From contig JANCRA010000120.1 of NCBI GenBank assembly GCA_024362935.1, positions 1,185,501 through 1,249,500 of the forward strand: DNA of 64,000 nucleotides, given 5' to 3'. The notes beneath the pieces were generated by a model. It was not told where the DNA came from and did no database searches. It saw only the letters and a list, made by a program, of their open reading frames with translations. Both the position numbers and the translations under genes were made by a program. Of the stretch, positions 22,176 through 34,401 are shown piece by piece. Within the stretch, counting starts at the first letter, position 1, and each line of letters opens with the position of its first letter. The DNA comes from Setophaga petechia. Lineage: Eukaryota > Chordata > Aves > Passeriformes > Parulidae.

Positions 22176-22789
22176 AAACAGTACTTTCCCACTCTCTTGC
22201 CTTTCCCTTCACATTAATACTTGAAAGGAAGGCGTCTTAGACAACTTTCTTTTACTTTTTGCAAAACACACTGCAGTCTCTGTGCAACTTCTAGAGCACG
22301 ATAGGAGATGTTTAGTGAGCAGGAAGGTTTTCTCCTTGCGAGACAGAGTGAAAAAGCTATTTGCTTAGATGTAGGTGACAAGAAACACTTACTGCAGTGC
22401 ACTGAAAAGCTAACTGCTACACAGCACTGCGATTGTGTTAGCAGCCTGCAAAGTGCTAGAAAACAGTACTTTCCCACTCTCTTGCCTTTCCCTTCACATT
22501 AATACTTGAAAGGAAGGCGTCTTAGACAACTTTCTTTTTCTTGTTACAAAACACACTGCAGCCTTCTGTGCAACTTCTAGAACACGATAGGAGATGATTA
22601 GTGAGCAAGAAGGTTTTCTCCTTGCGAGACATAGTGAAAAAGCTATTTGCTTAGATGTCGGTGACAAGAAACACTTGCTGCAGTGGACTGAAAAGCTTAC
22701 TGCTACACAGCACTGCGATTGTGTTAGCAGCCTGCAAAGTGCTAGAAAACAGTACTTTCCCACTCTCTTGCCTTTCCCTTCACATTAAT
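22176..22789. repeat. Monomer run after cassette 2
   Basis: Two standard monomers match those after cassette 1: the ctgcagtctctg one-base-loss unit and the atgattag unit. The second differs from the cassette 1 version in gagacatag and ttgttacaaaac; the latter destroys the cag that ends the acceptor-like tract. No gene is seen. Confidence 0.88.
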
Positions 22790-24790
22790 ACTTGAAAGGA
22801 AGGCGTCTTAGACAACTTTCTTTTTCTTGTTACAGAACACACTGCAGCCCTCTGTGCAACTTCTAGAACACGATAGGAGATGTTTAGTGAGCAGGAAGGT
22901 TTTCTCCTTGCGAGACAGATTGAAAAAGCTATTTGCTTAGATGTAGGTGACAAGAAACACTTACTGCAGTGCAGTGACAAGTTAATTGGTACACAGCACT
23001 GGGATTGTGTTAGCAGCTCTCAAAGTGATAGAAAACAGTACTTTCCCACTCTCTTGCCTTTCCCTTCACATTAATACTTGAAAGGATGGCATCTTAGACA
23101 ACTTTCTTTTTCTTGTGTCAAAAAACTCTGCAGCCCTCTCTGCAACATCTACAACACGATGGAAGTTGCTAAGTGAGCAGGAAGGTTTTCTCCTTGCGAG
23201 ACATAGTGAAAAAGCTTTTTGCTTAGATGTAGGTGACAAGAAACACTTACTGCAGTGCACTGAACAGCTAATTGCTACACAGAACTGGGATTGTGTTAGC
23301 AGCTTGCAAAGTGCTAGAAAACAGTACTTTCCCACTCTCTTGCCTTTCCCTTCACATTAATACTTGAAAGGAAGGCGTCTTAGACAACTTTGTTTTACAT
23401 TTTGCAAAATACACTGCAGCCCTCTGTGCAACTTCTACAACACGATGGAAGTTGTTTAGTGAGCAGCAACGTTTTCCCCTTGCGAGACAAAGTGAAAAAG
23501 CTATTTGCTCAGATGTAGGTGACAAGAAACACTTACTGCAGTGCAGTGACAAGTTAATTGGTACACAGCACTGGGATTGTGTTAGCAGCTCTCAAAGTGC
23601 TAGAAAACAGTACTTTCCCACTCTCTTGCCTTTCCCTTCACATTAATACTTGAAAGGAAGGCATCTTAGACAACTTTCTTTTTCTTGTTACAGAACACAC
23701 AGCAGCCCTCTGTTCAACTTCTAGAACACGATAGGAGATGTTTAGTGAGCAAGAAGGTGTTCTCCTTGGGAGACATAGTGAAAAAGCTATTTGCTTAGAT
23801 GTAGGTGACAAGAAACACTTACTGCAGTGCACTGAAAAGCTAACTGCTACACAGGACTGCGATTGTGTTAGCAGCCTGCAAAGTGCTAGAAAACAGTACT
23901 TTCCCACTCTCTTGCCTTTCCCTTCACATTAATACTTGAAAGGAAGGCATCTTAGACAACTTTCTTTTTCTTGTGTCAAAAAACTCTGCAGCCCTCTCTG
24001 CAACATCTACAACACGATGGAAGTTGTTTAGTGAGCAGGAAGGTTTTCTCCTTGCAGGACATAGTGAAAAAGCTATTTGCTTAGATGTAGGTGACAAGAA
24101 ACACTTACTGCCGTGCACTGAACAGCTAATTGCTACACAGAACTGGGATTGTGTTAGCAGCTTGCAAAGTGCTAGAAAACAGTACTTTCCCACTCTCTTG
24201 CCTTTCCCTTCACATTAATACTTGAAAGGAAGGCATCTTAAACAACTTTCTTTTTCTTGTGTCAAAAAACTCTGCAGCCCTCTCTGCAACATCTACAACA
24301 CGATGGAAGTTGTTTAGTGAGCAGGAAGGTTTTTTCCTTGCGAGACATAGTGAAAAAGCTTTTTCCTTAGATGTAGGTAAAAAGAAACACTTACTGCAGT
24401 GCACTGAACAGCTAACTGCTACACAGCACTAGGACTGTGTTAGCAGCTTGCAAAGTGCTAGAAAACAGTACTTTCCCACTCTCTTGCCTTTCCCTTCACA
24501 TTAATACTTGAAAGGAAGGCGTCTTAGACAACTTTCTTTTACATTTTGCAAAACACACTGCAGCCCTCTGTGCAACTTCTACAACACGATGGAAGTTGTT
24601 TAGTGAGCAGCAACGTTTTCCCCTTGCGAGCAAAGTGAAAAAGCTATTTGCTCAGATGTAGGTATCAAGAAACACTTACTGCCGTGCACTGACAAGCTAA
24701 TTGCTACACAGCACTGCGATTGTGTTAGCAGCTTGCAAAGTGCTAGAAAACAGTACTTTCCCACTCTCTTGCCTTTCCCTACACATTAAT
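22790..24790. repeat. 7-mer higher-order repeat (2,001 bp)
   Basis: Seven monomers run from 22790, beginning with the ttgttacag unit that carries the rare gagacagattgaaaaag. They end with the tttacattttgc unit that carries the one-base deletion gcgagcaaag (near 24625). The next block starts with the same gagacagattg unit 2,001 bp later. The internal order is gagacagattg, gttgctaag, gcaacg, gtgttctcc, ttgtgtcaaa with gcaggac, ttttttcc with gtaaaaag, and gcgagcaaag. It is the shortest member of a 7/8/10/10 series. Confidence 0.88.
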
Positions 24791-27077
24791 ACTTGAAAGG
24801 AAGGCGTCTTAGACAACTTTCTTTTTCTTGTTACAGAACACACTGCAGCCCTCTGTGCAACTTCTAGAACACGATAGGAGATGTTTAGTGAGCAGGAAGG
24901 TTTTCTCCTTGCGAGACAGATTGAAAAAGCTATTTGCTTAGATGTAGGTGACAAGAAACACTTACTGCAGTGCAGTGACAAGTTAATTGGTACACAGCAC
25001 TGGGATTGTGTTAGCAGCTCTCAAAGTGATAGAAAACAGTACTTTCCCACTCTCTTGCCTTTCCCTTCACATTAATAATTGAAAGGAAGGCATCTTAGAC
25101 AACTTTCTTTTTCTTGTGTCAAAAAACTCTGCAGCCCTCTCTGCAACATCTACAACACGATGGAAGTTGCTAAGTGAGCAGGAAGGTTTTCTCCTTGCGA
25201 GACATAGTGAAAAAGCTATTTGCTTAGATGTAGGTGACAAGAAACACTTACTGCAGTGCACTGAAAAGCTAACTGCTACACAGCACTGCGATTGTGTTAG
25301 CAGCCTGCAAAGTGCTAGAAAACAGTACTTTCCCACTCTCTTGCCTTTCCCTTCACGTTAATACTTGAAAGGAAGGCATCTTAGACAACTTTCTTTTTCT
25401 TGTGTCAAAAAACTCTGCAGCCCTCTCTGCAACATCTACAACACGATGAAAGTTGTTTAGTGAGCAGGAAGGTTTTCTCCTTGCGAGACATAGTGAAAAA
25501 GCTTTTTGCTTAGATGTAGGTGACAAGAAACACTTACTGCAGTGCACTGAACAGCTAATTGCTACACAGAACTGGGATTGTGTTAGCAGCTTGCAAAGTG
25601 CTAGAAAACAGTACTTTCCCACTCTCTTGCCTTTCCCTTCACATTAATACTTGAAAGGAAGGCGTCTTAGACAACTTTGTTTTACATTTTGCAAAATACA
25701 CTGCAGCCCTCTGTGCAACTTCTACAACACGATGGAAGTTGTTTAGTGAGCAGCAACGTTTTCCCCTTGCGAGACAAAGTGAAAAAGCTATTTGCTCAGA
25801 TGTAGGTGACAAGAAACACTTACTGCAGTGCAGTGACAAGTTAATTGGTACACAGCACTGGGATTGTGTTAGCAGCTCTCAAAGTGCTAGAAAACAGTAC
25901 TTTCCCACTCTCTTGCCTTTCCCTTCACATTAATACTTGAAAGGAAGGCATCTTAGACAACTTTCTTTTTCTTGTTACAGAACACACAGCAGCCCTCTGT
26001 TCAACTTCTAGAACACGATAGGAGATGTTTAGTGAGCAAGAAGGTGTTCTCCTTGGGAGACATAGTGAAAAAGCTATTTGCTTAGATGTAGGTGACAAGA
26101 AACACTTACTGCAGTGCACTGAAAAGCTAACTGCTACACAGGACTGCGATTGTGTTAGCAGCCTGCAAAGTGCTAGAAAACAGTACTTTCCCACTCTCTT
26201 GCCTTTCCCTTCACATTAATACTTGAAAGGAAGGCATCTTAGACAACTTTCTTTTTCTTGTGTCAAAAAACTCTGCAGCCCTCTCTGCATTATCTACAAC
26301 ACGATGGAAGTTGTTTAGTGAGCAGGAAGGTTTTCTCCTTGCGAGACATAGTGAAAAAGCTATTTGCTTAGATGTAGGTGACAAGAAACACTTACTGCCG
26401 TGCACTGAACAGCTAATTGCTACACAGAACTGGGATTGTGTTAGCAGCTTGCAAAGTGCTAGAAAACAGTACTTTCCCACTCTCTTGCCTTTCCCTTCAC
26501 ATTAATACTTGAAGGGAAGGCATCTTAGACAACTTTCTTTTTCTTGTGTCAAAAAACTCTGCAGCCCTCTCTGCAACATCTACAACACGATGGAAGTTGT
26601 TTAGTGAGCAGGAAGGTTTTTTCCTTGCGAGACATAGTGAAAAAGCTTTTTCCTTAGATGTAGGTAAAAAGAAACACTTACTGCAGTGCACTGAACAGCT
26701 AACTGCTACACAGCACTAGGACTGTGTTAGCAGCTTGCAAAGTGCTAGAAAACAGTACTTTCCCACTCTCTTGCCTTTCCCTTCACATTAATACTTGAAA
26801 GGAAGGCGTCTTAGACAACTTTCTTTTACATTTTGCAAAACACACTGCAGCCCTCTGTGCAACTTCTACAACACGATGGAAGTTGTTTAGTGAGCAGCAA
26901 CGTTTTCCCCTTGCGAGCAAAGTGAAAAAGCTATTTGCTCAGATGTAGGTATCAAGAAACACTTACTGCCGTTCACTGACAAGCTAATTGCTACACAGCA
27001 CTGCGATTGTGTTAGCAGCTTGCAAAGTGCTAGAAAACAGTACTTTCCCACTCTCTTGCCTTTCCCTACACATTGAT
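24791..27077. repeat. 8-mer higher-order repeat (2,287 bp)
   Basis: This has the same backbone as the 7-mer, but the second position is expanded into two units: one with gttgctaag and cagcactgcg (25087) and one with acgatgaaag (25373). Private marks are cattaataattg at the start of the second unit, ttgaaggga at 26509 and ccgttcactg at 26969. It starts with the gagacagattg unit and ends with the gcgagcaaag unit. Confidence 0.88.
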
Positions 27078-29936
27078 ACTTGAAAGGAAGGCGTCTTAGA
27101 CAACTTTCTTTTTCTTGTTACAGAACACACTGCAGCCCTCTGTGCAACTTCTAGAACACGATAGGAGATGTTTAGTGAGCAGGAAGGTTTTCTCCTTGCG
27201 AGACAGATTGAAAAAGCTATTTGCTTAGATGTAGGTGACAAGAAACACTTACTGCAGTGCAGTGACAAGTTAATTGGTACACAGCACTGGGATTGTGTTA
27301 GCAGCTCTCAAAGTGATAGAAAACAGTACTTTCCCACTCTCTTGCCTTTCCCTTCACATTAATACTTGAAAGGAAGGCATCTTAGACAACTTTCTTTTTC
27401 TTGTGTCAAAAGACTCTGCAGCCTTCTGTGCAACTTCTAGAACACGATAGGAGATGTTTAGTGAGCAGGAAGGTTTTCTTCCTGCGAGACATACTGAAAA
27501 AGCTATTTGCTTAGATGTAGGTGACAAGAAACACTTACTGCAGTGCGCTGAAAAGCTAACTGCTCCACAGCACTAGTACTCTGTTAGCAGCTTGCAAAGT
27601 GCTAGAAAACAGTACTTTCCCACTCTCTTGCCTTTCCCTTCACATTAATACTTGAAAGAAAGGCGTCTTAGACAACTTTGTTTTACATTTTGCAAAACAC
27701 ACTGCAGCCCTCTGTGCAACTTCTACAACACGGTGGAAGTTGTTTAGTGAGCAGCAACGTTTTCCCCTTGCGAGACAAAGTGAAAAAGCTATTTGCTCAG
27801 ATGTAGGTATCAAGAAACACTTACTGCCGTGCACTGACAAGCTAATTGCTACACAGCACTGCGATTGTGTTAGCAGCTTGCAAAGTGCTAGAAAACAGTA
27901 CTTTCCCACTCTCTTGCCTTTCCCTTCACATTAATACTTGAAAGGAAGGCGTCTTAGACAACTTTCTTTTTCTTGTTACACAACACACTGCAGCCCTCTG
28001 TGGAACTTCTAGAACACGATAGGAGATGTTTAGTGAGCAAGAAGGTTTTCTCCTTGGGAGACATAGTGAAAAAGCTATTTGCTTAGATGTAGGTGACAAG
28101 AAACACTTACTGCAGTGCATTCAAAAGCTAACTGCTACACAGCACTGGGATTGTGTTAGCAGCCTGCAAAGTGCTAGAAAACAGTACTTTCCCACTCTCT
28201 TGCCTTTCCCTTCACGTTAATACTTGAAAGGAAGGCATCTTAGACAACTTTCTTTTTCTTGTGTCAAAAAACTCTGCAGCCCTCTCTGCAACATCTACAA
28301 CACGATGAAAGTTGTTTAGTGAGCAGGAAGGTTTTCTCCTTGCGAGACACAGTGAAAAAGCTTTTTGCTTAGATGTAGGTGACAAGAAACACTTACTGCA
28401 GTGCACTGAACAGCTAATTGCTACACAGAACTGGGATTGTGTTAGCAGCTTGCAAAGTGCTAGAAAACAGTACTTTCCCACTCTCTTGCCTTTCCCTTCA
28501 CATTAATACTTGAAAGGAAGGCGTCTTAGACAACTTTGTTTTACATTTTGCAAAACACACTGCAGCCCTCTGTGCAACATCTACAATACGATGGAAGTTG
28601 TTTAGTGAGCAGCAACGTTTTCCCCTTGCGAGACAAAGTGAAAAAGCTATTTGCTCAGATGTAGGTGACAAGAAACACTTACTGCAGTGCAGTGACAAGT
28701 TAATTGGTACACAGCACTGGGATTGTGTTAGCAGCTCTCAAAGTGCTAGAAAACAGTACTTTCCCACTCTCTTGCCTTTCCCTTCACATTAATACTTGAA
28801 AGGAAGGCATCTTAGACAACTTTCTTTTTCTTGTTACAGAACACACAGCAGCCCTCTGTTCAACTTCTAGAACACGATAGGAGATGTTTAGTGAGCAAGA
28901 AGGTGTTCTCCTTGGGAGACATAGTGAAAAAGCTATTTGCTTAGATGTAGGTGACAAGAAACACTTACTGCAGTGCACTGAAAAGCTAACTGCTACACAG
29001 GACTGCGATTGTGTTAGCAGCCTGCAAAGTGCTAGAAAACAGTACTTTCCCACTCTCTTGCCTTTCCCTTCACATTAATACTTGAAAGGAAGGCATCTTA
29101 GACAACTTTCTTTTTCTTGTGTCAAAAAACTCTGCAGCCCTCTCTGCATTATCTACAACACGATGGAAGTTGTTTAGTGAGCAGGAAGGTTTTCTCCTTG
29201 CAGGACATAGTGAAAAAGCTATTTGCTTAGATGTAGGTGACAAGAAACACTTACTGCCGTGCACTGAACAGCTAATTGCTACACAGAACTGGGATTGTGT
29301 TAGCAGCTTGCAAAGTGCTAGAAAACAGTACTTTCCCACTCTCTTGCCTTTCCCTTCACATTAATACTTGAAAGGAAGGCATCTTAGACAACTTTCTTTT
29401 TCTTGTGTCAAAAAACTCTGCAGCCCTCTCTGCAACATCTACAACACGATGGAAGTTGTTTAGTGAGCAGGAAGGTTTTTTCCTTGCGAGACATAGTGAA
29501 AAAGCTTTTTCCTTAGATGTAGGTAAAAAGAAACACTTACTGCAGTGCACTGAACAGCTAACTGCTACACAGCACTAGGACTGTGTTAGCAGCTTGCAAA
29601 GTGCTAGAAAACAGTACTTTCCCACTCTCTTGCCTTTCCCTTCACATTAATACTTGAAAGGAAGGCGTCTTAGACAACTTTCTTTTACATTTTGCAAAAC
29701 ACACTGCAGCCCTCTGTGCAACTTCTACAACACGATGGAAGTTGTTTAGTGAGCAGCAACGTTTTCCCCTTGCGAGCAAAGTGAAAAAGCTATTTGCTCA
29801 GATGTAGGTATCAAGAAACACTTACTGCCGTGCACTGACAAGCTAATTGCTACACAGCACTGCGATTGTATTAGCAGCTTGCAAAGTGCTAGAAAACAGT
29901 ACTTTCCCACTCTCTTGCCTTTCCCTTCACATTAAT
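27078..29936. repeat. 10-mer higher-order repeat, copy 1 (2,859 bp)
   Basis: Ten monomers run from the gagacagattg unit to the gcgagcaaag unit. Relative to the 8-mer, the gttgctaag unit is replaced by three units also found in the 18-mer: one with cttcctgcg and acatactg, one with acacggtgg, and one with ctgtggaac. A private mark, ctacaatacg (28583), identifies this block, its partial repeat at 29937 and the copies in the second large unit. Confidence 0.9.
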
Positions 29937-32668
29937 ACTTGAAAGGAAGGCGTCTTAGACAACTTTCTTTTTCTTGTTACAGAACACACTGCAGCCCTCT
30001 GTGCAACTTCTAGAACACGATAGGAGATGTTTAGTGAGCAGGAAGGTTTTCTCCTTGCGAGACAGATTGAAAAAGCTATTTGCTTAGATGTAGGTGACAA
30101 GAAACACTTACTGCAGTGCAGTGACAAGTTAATTGGTACACAGCACTGGGATTGTGTTAGCAGCTCTCAAAGTGATAGAAAACAGTACTTTCCCACTCTC
30201 TTGCCTTTCCCTTCACATTAATACTTGAAAGGAAGGCATCTTAGACAACTTTCTTTTTCTTGTGTCAAAAGACTCTGCAGCCTTCTGTGCAACTTCTAGA
30301 ACACGATAGGAGATGTTTAGTGAGCAGGAAGGTTTTCTTCCTGCGAGACATACTGAAAAAGCTATTTGCTTAGATGTAGGTGACAAGAAACACTTACTGC
30401 AGTGCGCTGAAAAGCTAACTGCTCCACAGCACTAGTACTCTGTTAGCAGCTTGCAAAGTGCTAGAAAACAGTACTTTCCCACTCTCTTGCCTTTCCCTTC
30501 ACATTAATACTTGAAAGAAAGGCGTCTTAGACAACTTTGTTTTACATTTTGCAAAACACACTGCAGCCCTCTGTGCAACTTCTACAACACGGTGGAAGTT
30601 GTTTAGTGAGCAGCAACGTTTTCCCCTTGCGAGACAAAGTGAAAAAGCTATTTGCTCAGATGTAGGTATCAAGAAACACTTACTGCCGTGCACTGACAAG
30701 CTAATTGCTACACAGCACTGCGATTGTGTTAGCAGCTTGCAAAGTGCTAGAAAACAGTACTTTCCCACTCTCTTGCCTTTCCCTTCACATTAATACTTGA
30801 AAGGAAGGCGTCTTAGACAACTTTCTTTTTCTTGTTACACAACACACTGCAGCCCTCTGTGGAACTTCTAGAACACGATAGGAGATGTTTAGTGAGCAAG
30901 AAGGTTTTCTCCTTGGGAGACATAGTGAAAAAGCTATTTGCTTAGATGTAGGTGACAAGAAACACTTACTGCAGTGCATTCAAAAGCTAACTGCTACACA
31001 GCACTGGGATTGTGTTAGCAGCCTGCAAAGTGCTAGAAAACAGTACTTTCCCACTCTCTTGCCTTTCCCTTCACGTTAATACTTGAAAGGAAGGCATCTT
31101 AGACAACTTTCTTTTTCTTGTGTCAAAAAACTCTGCAGCCCTCTCTGCAACATCTACAACACGATGAAAGTTGTTTAGTGAGCAGGAAGGTTTTCTCCTT
31201 GCGAGACACAGTGAAAAAGCTTTTTGCTTAGATGTAGGTGACAAGAAACACTTACTGCAGTGCACTGAACAGCTAATTGCTACACAGAACTGGGATTGTG
31301 TTAGCAGCTTGCAAAGTGCTAGAAAACAGTACTTTCCCACTCTCTTGCCTTTCCCTTCACATTAATACTTGAAAGGAAGGCGTCTTAGACAACTTTGTTT
31401 TACATTTTGCAAAACACACTGCAGCCCTCTGTGCAACATCTACAATACGATGGAAGTTGTTTAGTGAGCAGCAACGTTTTCCCCTTGCGAGACAAAGTGA
31501 AAAAGCTATTTGCTCAGATGTAGGTGACAAGAAACACTTACTGCAGTGCAGTGACAAGTTAATTGGTACACAGCACTGGGATTGTGTTAGCAGCTCTCAA
31601 AGTGCTAGAAAACAGTACTTTCCCACTCTCTTGCCTTTCCCTTCACATTAATACTTGAAAGGAAGGCATCTTAGACAACTTTCTTTTTCTTGTTACAGAA
31701 CACACAGCAGCCCTCTGTTCAACTTCTAGAACACGATAGGAGATGTTTAGTGAGCAAGAAGGTGTTCTCCTTGGGAGACATAGTGAAAAAGCTATTTGCT
31801 TAGATGTAGGTGACAAGAAACACTTACTGCAGTGCACTGAAAAGCTAACTGCTACACAGGACTGCGATTGTGTTAGCAGCCTGCAAAGTGCTAGAAAACA
31901 GTACTTTCCCACTCTCTTGCCTTTCCCTTCACATTAATACTTGAAAGGAAGGCATCTTAGACAACTTTCTTTTTCTTGTGTCAAAAAACTCTGCAGCCCT
32001 CTCTGCATTATCTACAACACGATGGAAGTTGTTTAGTGAGCAGGAAGGTTTTCTCCTTGCAGGACATAGTGAAAAAGCTATTTGCTTAGATGTAGGTGAC
32101 AAGAAACACTTACTGCCGTGCACTGAACAGCTAATTGCTACACAGAACTGGGATTGTGTTAGCAGCTTGCAAAGTGCTAGAAAACAGTACTTTCCCACTC
32201 TCTTGCCTTTCCCTTCACATTAATACTTGAAAGGAAGGCATCTTAGACAACTTTCTTTTTCTTGTGTCAAAAAACTCTGCAGCCCTCTCTGCAACATCTA
32301 CAACACGATGGAAGTTGTTTAGTGAGCAGGAAGGTTTTTTCCTTGCGAGACATAGTGAAAAAGCTTTTTCCTTAGATGTAGGTAAAAAGAAACACTTACT
32401 GCAGTGCACTGAACAGCTAACTGCTACACAGCACTAGGACTGTGTTAGCAGCTTGCAAAGTGCTAGAAAACAGTACTTTCCCACTCTCTTGCCTTTCCCT
32501 TCACATTAATACTTGAAAGGAAGGCGTCTTAGACAACTTTCTTTTACATTTTGCAAAACACACTGCAGCCCTCTGTGCAACTTCTACAACACGATGGAAG
32601 TTGTTTAGTGAGCAGCAACGTTTTCCCCTTGCGAGCAAAGTGAAAAAGCTATTTGCTCAGATGTAGGT
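29937..32668. repeat. 10-mer higher-order repeat, copy 2, truncated
   Basis: This is the second 10-mer at an offset of 2,859 bp. It is complete up to about the middle of its last, gcgagcaaag unit. At 32668 the sequence leaves the 10-mer and joins the sequence found after 16792, which starts the second large unit. The truncation is therefore the crossover point of the 15,876-bp duplication. Confidence 0.88.
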
Positions 32669-34401
32669 GACAAGAAACACTTACTGCAGTGCAGTGACAA
32701 GTTAATTGGTACACAGCACTGGGATTGTGTTAGCAGCTCTCAAAGTGCTAGAAAACAGTACTTTCCCACTCTCTTGCCTTTCCCTTCACATTAATACTTG
32801 AAAGGAAGGCGTCTTAGACAACTTTCTTTTTCTTGTGTCAAAAAACTCTGCAGCCCTCTGTGCAACTTGTAGAACACGATAGGAAATGTTTAGTGAGCAA
32901 GAAGGTTTTCTCCTTGCGAGACATAGTGAAAAAGCATTTGCTTAGATATAGGTGACAAGAAACCCTTACTCCAGTGCAGTGACAAGTTAATTGGTACACA
33001 GCACTGGGATTGTGTTAGCAGCCTGCAAAGTGCTAGAAAACAGTACTTTCCCACTCTCTTGCCTTTCCCTTCACATTAATACTTGAAAGGAAGGCGTCTT
33101 AGACAACTTTCTTTTTCTTGTGTCAAAAATCTCTGCAGCCCTCTCTGCAACATCTACAACACGATGGAAGTTGTTTAGTGCGCAGGAAGGTTTTCTCCTT
33201 GCGAGACATAGTGAAAAAGCTATTTGCTTAGATGTAGGTGACAAGAAACACTTACTGCAGTGCACTGAAATGCTAACTGCTACACAGCACTAGTACTGTG
33301 TTAGCAGCTTGCAAAGTGCTAGAAAACAGTACTTTCCCACTCTCTTGCCTTTCCCTTCACATTAATACTTGAAAGGAAGGCGTCTTAGACAACTTTCTTT
33401 TACATTTTGCAAAACACACTGCAGCCCTCTGTGCAACTTCTACAACACGATGGAAGTTGTTTAGTGAGCAGCAACGTTTTCCCCTTGCGAGACAAAGTGA
33501 AAAAGCTATTTGCTCAGATGTAGGTATCAAGAAACACTTACTGCCGTGCACTGACAAGCTAATTGCTACAGAGCGCTGCGATTGTGTTAGCAGCTTGCAA
33601 AGTGCTAGAAAACAGTACTTTCCCACTCTCTTGCCTTTCCCTTCACATTAATACTTGAAAGGAAGGCGTCTTAGACAACTTTCTTTTTCTTGCTGCAAAA
33701 CACACTGCAGCCCTCTGTGCAACTTCTACAACACGATAGGAGATGTTTAGTGAGCAGGAAGGTTTTCTCCTTGCGGGACATAGTGAAAAAGCTATTTGCT
33801 TAGATGTTGGTGACAAGAAACACTTACTGCAGTGCACTGAAGAGCTAACTGCTACACAGCACTGCGATTGTGTTAGCAGCCTGCAAAGTGCTAGAAAACA
33901 GTACTTTCCCACTCTCTTGCCTTTCCCTTCACATTAATACTTGAAAGGAAGGCATCTTAGACAACTTTCTTTTTCTTGTGTCAAAAAACTCTGCAGCCCT
34001 CTCTGCATTATCTACAACACGATGGAAGTTGTTTAGTGAGCAGGAAGGTTTTCTCCTTGCGGGACATAGTGAAAAAGCTTTTTGCTTAGATGTAGGAGAC
34101 AAGAAACACTTACTGCAGTGCACTGAACAGCTAACTGCTACACAGCACTAGGACTGTGTTAGCAGCTTGCAAAGTGCTAGAAAACAGTACTTTCCCACTC
34201 TCTTGCCTTTCCCTTCACATTAATACTTGAAAGGAAGGCGTCTTAGACAACTTTCTTTTACATTTTGCAAAACACACTGCAGCCATCTGTGCAACTTCTA
34301 CAACACGATGGAAGTTGTTTAGTGAGCAGCAACGTTTTCCCCTTGCGAGACAAAGTGAAAAAGCTTTTTGCTCAGATGTAGGTGACAAGAAACACTTACT
34401 G

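Larger units (their letters stand above)
16793..32668. repeat. Large higher-order unit, copy 1 (15,876 bp)
   Basis: The block from about 16793 is repeated at an offset of 15,876 bp, corresponding to about 55 monomer equivalents including one diverged cassette and one CpG insert. It comprises the end of the 18-mer, the run to the cassette at 20671, and then the 7-, 8- and 10-mer series. Rare single-base markers are shared with copy 2: gattgtatt at 29863, ttgaaggga at 26509 and ccgttcactg at 26969. The boundary lies within a shared stretch of the unit carrying the one-base deletion gcgagcaaag, so it is uncertain by up to about 220 bp on the left. Confidence 0.9.
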
